In this document: positions 59,983 to 64,000 of the stretch, piece after piece
How the letters are laid out: each line of letters starts with the position of its first letter
How positions within the stretch are numbered: the stretch's first letter is position 1
Origin: Pyrenochaeta sp. MPI-SDFR-AT-0127
Lineage: Eukaryota; Ascomycota; Dothideomycetes; Pleosporales; Cucurbitariaceae
Length of the DNA: 64,000 nt
Assembly: GCA_020747015.1 (NCBI GenBank)
Contig: JAGTJM010000003.1
Span: 1,198,522 to 1,262,521 of the forward strand
Direction: 5' to 3'
Position numbers and translations under genes: made by a program
Notes under the pieces: generated by a model
Told to the model about the DNA's origin: nothing
Database searches by the model: none
What the model saw: only the letters and a program-made list of their open reading frames with translations

Positions 59983-60035
59983 AAGTGGGACGGAGCGAGA
60001 AGAAGCTATTTCTTTTTGGAGAAATGTACTTAGTT
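59983..60035. other. 3' flank of secreted-protein gene
   Basis: Short spacer before the repeat block begins at about 60036. Confidence 0.4.
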
Positions 60036-60182
60036 CTAACAGCTTATCTAGGAGGATTACCTAGGCCCTTTAGATTATCTAGGCCCTTTTTTTTTTACCT
60101 ACTTTTCTTATACTACTAGCCTATTCTAGCTACTTTTTTTTCTTAGTTAGGCTTAGCGCCTAAAAAGGATTATCTAGGCCCT
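60036..60182. repeat. Second copy of the CTAGGCCC repeat block
   Basis: Reads CTAACAGCTTATCTAGGAGG, then CTAGGCCCTTTAGATTATCT, a T-run, and TTAGTTAGGCTTAGCGCCTA followed by AAAAAGGATTATCTAGGCCC. The same order of motifs, with C/T differences, is at 47966-48360. The core TTAGGCTTAGCGCCTAA is an imperfect palindrome. This copy keeps C residues that are T at 48 kb, so it looks younger or unmutated. Confidence 0.75.
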
Positions 60183-60485
60183 AAGATACATGCTCAAATA
60201 AACCAAACCCTGACTTCATTTATCGTCCAATCAGCGACTACGCTTCGCTTCCCCCTTTTCCCCGCCCCCTAGTTTCCGCCGCTCCTCGCCTCATCAACGC
60301 TCTCTCGTATTTTTTGCTTTACGCTATAAGGCACGCGTGTGGACGCGTGTGGTCGCGTGTGGTCTTTCGTGTTCAGATAGCTTTATACTTACCTAACCCC
60401 CCTCATTTCTCTATCATGTAATAATATATTCGAGTCTCTCTTCGATCCTACCCTTTTCCTTATATTTTGCTCCTTTTCTCTCATA
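60183..60485 (+). promoter_or_regulatory. Promoter/leader of the OrsD-type ORF with GCGTGTGG repeats
   Basis: Three closely spaced copies of GCGTGTGG at 60335-60362 precede a pyrimidine-rich leader (about 60.36-60.48 kb) of the kind seen before fungal start codons. Regulatory function is inferred from position only. Confidence 0.35.
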
Positions 60486-62588
60486 ATGGATCTGTTTACC
60501 TTCTATCCTCAACAGCAAGTGCTAGTGTGCAAACCCTGCGCCCACGCTGTTGCGCCCAAACACCTTGCCAACCACATAAAGAATAAACACCCCTTTGAAG
60601 CTTCCCGCGATGCTGGCCTAGACCCTGCTCACAATCGGCCGGGGCGGCCAGCTCTCATGCTTGCAAGGCGTCTTCAAGCGCGACACAACCTCCTCGATCC
60701 CGCTGTTAGCAAGATCCTAGTGCCGGCGCCGACGGAGCCGCCCCTCTCTGACCTAAAACTCTATCGTGGCATTCAGTGTAGCCGCTGCGAATACGTACTT
60801 ACTAAGACGAAGTACGCCTCAGAAGTCATGGGACGGCATTTTAACCAGCACCGACTCTTCCCACGGAAGATGGGCCGGCAGAATAAGGTAGCAGACATAC
60901 CAGAGGCGGATAAGGGTCCTATGTTTACGGACGTCTTTTGCCAGCGCTTCTTTGTTGCTGGCCCACAAAGCTCGTTCTTCGCAGTCCATGTCCCGACTGT
61001 GGTTCAGGAGTTGAAAGCACAGCCTAAGACACGAAAGGCTGACCTTCTTCGGGCCATCATCAACGAACAGCTTGATATCACGAAGCGCGAGCAGCAAATC
61101 ACTGCGCAAACGTATACCCATCAGACCTCCAAGACCGAAGTCTCACCTTGGCTCGAGCTGACAAGGTGGCCGCGGTACTTCCATGGGTTAGATATGACGG
61201 AGGTGGCCCCTCTCGCCTACCTACCCAATCCTTGCACTGAGCCGTCCCTGGTTGCCCTAGGAGAGAGCTTTGACCGTATTATCGAGCAGGCATACGTTTC
61301 TGTTTGCGAGGATCGAATCAGTGTATTCGACCAAGCCAAGATCAACAGTTTCATTAGTGATCGATCCGTTAAGCAGGAGCGTATGATCATGGTGAAGCTT
61401 CAGAAGGGAACCTTTCGTGCGTACAAGGGTCTTTGGAAGCGTCTCCTGTGCTTCGCCTACCGTACGAGCCTGCCCAGCCAGCAGATACCGCTTCTCCGCC
61501 GATTCACGAACGACCAGCTCTGTTGGCTTGATAAGTCTATGGCTCTTGCTGAAGAGTTACTCGCTTTAAAGAGCGCAAGAAGGAATAACTGGCTGTGCGA
61601 AGAGGAAGAGCGTAAGACGACAGCTGATCTAGACAAGGCATGCATGCTGCTGTGCGTCTCGCTACTCGACCACATACTACGAGGGGATCACTTTGAAAGC
61701 GTAGTGCTTAGCTTCCTCGCGGTATTAGGGATAGACGAACAGCCTGGGGGTGTCTTTCGCGGTCCGCTAAGCTATTCGCCTGACCTTTCCAAGTTCATTA
61801 AGATGGCGCAGATGGTTGTCGTGCAGAGGGCTGTCGTTAGCGCCGAGGAGGGTGAGGTGGAGCACCCATCGGATCTTCTAGACGAGATGAGAGAGCGCTT
61901 TATGGTGCGAGGGACGCGAACCGCATTTGATTGGGCCTACCGTCTTCGCTCCTATGCAAAGAAGATGGTTAGCAATACCACCTCTCTTGGCCACATGTTA
62001 TGGTCAGAGGACGCACAGAACATTACTTATCGCGACACGACTCTAAGTATGACCTCTCTCCAAGATTTTGCAGCCGATCAGGTGCAGAGAGCCCAGCTAG
62101 AGTTAGAAGAATTACTCCTCTTACATCCAGACGAGTGTCGTGAAGACGTTGTCCCTCCTGTCTTGCTCCACCGCCTAAAAGATGACCATGCCAACAGCCA
62201 GAAGCACTGGAATTTCCTTAAAGATTCTCGGAACGCGGACCAGCTTCAGGTCGGTGACGACTGGCTACTTAACAGAGTGCTCGAGCACGACTGGCTAAAG
62301 GACGAGATGGTGAGCTTCTCTCCAGAGCACCAGGTTCATTGGAAGAAAAAGGCGGTAAAGGAGTATTTCTCTCGGGTCGATCGGTTCCTTGAGCGGTTGC
62401 TTCTCCTCATCCACATTACCTCTGGTCAGCCTGCCCGTGGTACAGAACTTTTAGGCTTGCAGCCTAGCAACACGACGCAAGGACACCATCGTAGCATTTT
62501 TATAGAGGATGGCTTAGTTAGCACGGTTACATCCTACCACAAGGGCTACAACATTACCGGCTCTGACAGTTATGCCGCTTCGAATTAA
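60486..62588 (+). CDS. OrsD-type zinc-finger protein, truncated RecQ-helicase-associated N-terminus
   Basis: A single open frame of 700 aa with no RIP stops. The N-terminus has two C2H2-like units: LVCKPCAHAVAPKHLANHIK..KH (residues about 13-36) and IQCSRCEYVLTKTKYASEVM..H..H (about 97-125), as in the OrsD/DUF3505 domain. The long helical middle is unassigned. The end, LLLIHITSGQPARGTELLGL, then HHRSIFIEDGLVSTVTSYHK and GYNITGS, is familiar from large fungal proteins in which this region leads into a RecQ-type helicase (telomere-linked helicase genes). Here the protein stops shortly after GYNITGS (DSYAASN), so the helicase half is missing. Alternatively the family has stand-alone members. Recent arrival is likely given the lack of RIP damage. 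The helicase link rests on recall of the family. Confidence 0.62.
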   Translation: MDLFTFYPQQQVLVCKPCAHAVAPKHLANHIKNKHPFEASRDAGLDPAHNRPGRPALMLARRLQARHNLLDPAVSKILVPAPTEPPLSDLKLYRGIQCSRCEYVLTKTKYASEVMGRHFNQHRLFPRKMGRQNKVADIPEADKGPMFTDVFCQRFFVAGPQSSFFAVHVPTVVQELKAQPKTRKADLLRAIINEQLDITKREQQITAQTYTHQTSKTEVSPWLELTRWPRYFHGLDMTEVAPLAYLPNPCTEPSLVALGESFDRIIEQAYVSVCEDRISVFDQAKINSFISDRSVKQERMIMVKLQKGTFRAYKGLWKRLLCFAYRTSLPSQQIPLLRRFTNDQLCWLDKSMALAEELLALKSARRNNWLCEEEERKTTADLDKACMLLCVSLLDHILRGDHFESVVLSFLAVLGIDEQPGGVFRGPLSYSPDLSKFIKMAQMVVVQRAVVSAEEGEVEHPSDLLDEMRERFMVRGTRTAFDWAYRLRSYAKKMVSNTTSLGHMLWSEDAQNITYRDTTLSMTSLQDFAADQVQRAQLELEELLLLHPDECREDVVPPVLLHRLKDDHANSQKHWNFLKDSRNADQLQVGDDWLLNRVLEHDWLKDEMVSFSPEHQVHWKKKAVKEYFSRVDRFLERLLLLIHITSGQPARGTELLGLQPSNTTQGHHRSIFIEDGLVSTVTSYHKGYNITGSDSYAASN

Positions 62589-63271
62589 CCCTTTACTCTT
62601 CCAAAAGGCCCGTGCCTGTATCGGACCGCCCCCTAAACCACTTGCCAAGACTAATATAGGGGGCTTAATCCAAAGTTGACTCTAGTTAGGGGCCAAAGAA
62701 ATACCATACAACTATTATACCATCACTCTATAATCTATCAACTGCGAAATATTCCTAATCGAGCGTATACTTAGTTGAATTACTTATGGAAAGCTATTCC
62801 ATAGAAACGTAGGTTAACAGGAAAGAGAATTTCGATTGCTCGCTAACACATAGCGCATAGCAAATATGTGTTACGGCGAGGGCGGCTGCTACAGGCTTTA
62901 CCTATGCTTTTAGGAGAGGCTCTGTACCAACCTCATTCTTCCCAGCGTTTGCTTTGTATGTATTGGGTCCTAACATGAACCGCACACAGAAGCTTACGAC
63001 TCCATCTAGATCATTATCTGACTGCTACGAGGTGTGCAATACGATGGTGACAGCAGTAAACTTTGATGGGGTTGAGAAAAGTATGTCAGAGTCATCATGG
63101 ATTGCCTACGTTACAGGTGGCTAGCCTGTAACGAGTTTGGCGACGAGGAGACATACACCAGCCTCAAGGAGTATAGAGGAAGAGGGGGTTCTAGGCCTGC
63201 ACGTAGCTGCAGCAGCGCACTAAGCTGGGATGGCGGGAAGTAAGATTATTTTCTATGCTTTACTCAATTTT
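62589..63271. other. Downstream of the OrsD-type ORF, no gene
   Basis: No helicase motif (GxGKS, DExH) was found in any frame here, so the missing half does not continue after a simple frameshift. AT-rich segments near 62.6-62.9 kb resemble degraded repeat. Confidence 0.4.
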
Positions 63272-63930
63272 TTACATCTCCTTAGACCATTTAGACTTCC
63301 ACAGCCATGTCCAATAGCCTTGTGGGTGAACTGACTCTACAATTCCAAAGGGTGTAACAACTGCATCTAGTGAGGCCCAGTCAGATCGAAGTGGATGGTT
63401 ATGAGCAATCACCAAGTGCCCGCTTTTTCTGTCTACCGTGACCCTAAGTCTGTGCATAGCAGTCTGCGACTGGAAGCAATTTGAATGTAACAGGTATTTG
63501 CTGTTGTTGTCCCATTGCCGCACTAGCTGAAACCGTATCACTCGCTCTACCCGGAAAGAGAAGTAACTGTTTGGAAGCTCGTCGAGGCGGTTGGTCGATA
63601 CGTCAATGTTGTCCCCCCTATTGCATCAAATCGTATTTGTGATCCATGGTTTAGACTGGTATACCCTGTCCACTCGTCGTCTACGAAAAAGCTCGGCTCC
63701 GTCATCGAAGCAAGATGGCATGTACTAAATGCCTGTAGTCCGTCCAATGTAAATGGCACGGATGGTGCACAATGCATAGGAAGAGGAATTGAAAACGTAG
63801 TTGGCGGCAGCAGGAGGTGGGCTGTGCTTTCGCTACATGTCGCATTATTAGCGAGTGCCCAGCAGAGCTCCTGGTAGAAGAAGCCAACCGCTCGATTCGC
63901 TTGAGCATGAAGCATCGGAGAATAGGACAT
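63272..63930 (-). CDS. Unrecognised protein, one frame break, may extend past window edge
   Basis: The minus-strand frame from 63930 (MSYSPMLHAQANRAVGFFYQ) reaches HGSQIRFDAIGG at a run of six G (about 63614-63619). With a seventh G it would continue without stop as DNIDVSTNRLDELPNSYFSF, then VIRFQLVRQWDNNSKYLLHS and SVHPQGYWTWLWKSKWSKEM to a stop at 63272, about 219 aa in all. The frame is also open upstream of the ATG towards the window edge, so the start is uncertain. No domain is recognised. The break could be a real mutation or a homopolymer error. Confidence 0.45.
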
Positions 63931-64000
63931 GGCAGTCTGAGGTTTGATAGAATGCCCAAGCGAGTCGGTAAGGCGGTGCCATTGGACGGATTGCAGCAGA

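Noticed and set aside
60036..60182. Telomere repeat (TTAGGC/TTAGGG-like)
   Set aside because: TTAGGC occurs once as half of a palindrome, not as a tandem array; no TTAGGG array was seen anywhere.
1..64000. tRNA, rRNA or other structured RNA genes
   Set aside because: No sequence with a convincing tRNA A/B box pair or rRNA core was noticed by eye; tRNAscan-SE or Infernal would be decisive.

Overview
The window looks like a piece of a filamentous ascomycete nuclear genome, most likely a dothideomycete (Pleosporales-like). This is inferred from gene content and signals, not from a database search. Introns are short (about 45-85 nt) with GTAAGT-type donors and CTRAC-type branch sites. There are HET, 2EXR, CFEM and rhodopsin-type 7TM genes, a LysM remnant, and repeats carrying C-to-T/G-to-A damage typical of repeat-induced point mutation (RIP).

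Layout. 0.5-11.9 kb: an MFS drug/polyamine exporter, two 2EXR-type proteins, an AAAP amino-acid permease and a 964-aa HET protein. 12.0-18.3 kb: a conserved core block, a GPALPP1-like nuclear protein and the CORVET subunit VPS8, transcribed divergently from a 458-bp gap. 18.9-21.5 kb: a DUF4336 metallo-hydrolase-like gene, a 2EXR-type gene and a sugar-transporter scrap. 22.1-31.1 kb: what may be a decayed metabolic cluster. It holds a frameshifted sugar-phosphate cyclase (EEVS/dehydroquinate-synthase fold), a truncated zinc alcohol dehydrogenase, an intact DHA1 exporter and a glutamine-hydrolysing asparagine synthetase. 31.7-41.8 kb: a 2EXR relic, an intact STL1-like sugar transporter, a HET relic, a RIP-damaged Fot1/pogo transposon with perfect 51-bp inverted repeats, an intact NmrA-like gene and the broken 3' end of a hybrid histidine kinase. 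43.4-47.1 kb: two fungal rhodopsin-domain 7TM genes tail to tail, the first with a CFEM domain.

47.9-57.2 kb is an AT-rich repeat island. It has tandem 18-bp and 106-bp repeats, a (TA)n tract, a complete 5.2-kb Ty1/Copia element on the minus strand heavily mutated by RIP, and relics of a single-pass membrane protein and a LysM protein. 57.8-64 kb holds a kinase scrap, a cysteine-rich secreted protein (effector candidate), a second copy of the repeat block seen at 48 kb, a 700-aa OrsD-type zinc-finger ORF resembling the N-terminal part of fungal subtelomeric RecQ-helicase proteins, and an unrecognised gene running to the window edge.

The left third is ordinary gene space with one conserved housekeeping pair. 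From about 22 kb rightward it becomes accessory: intact genes (transporters, NmrA, 7TM receptors, a secreted protein) alternate with truncated or frameshifted ones and RIP-marked transposons. Exon joins were worked out by hand from reading frame and splice signals. Several apparent frameshifts lie in homopolymer runs and could be assembly errors.
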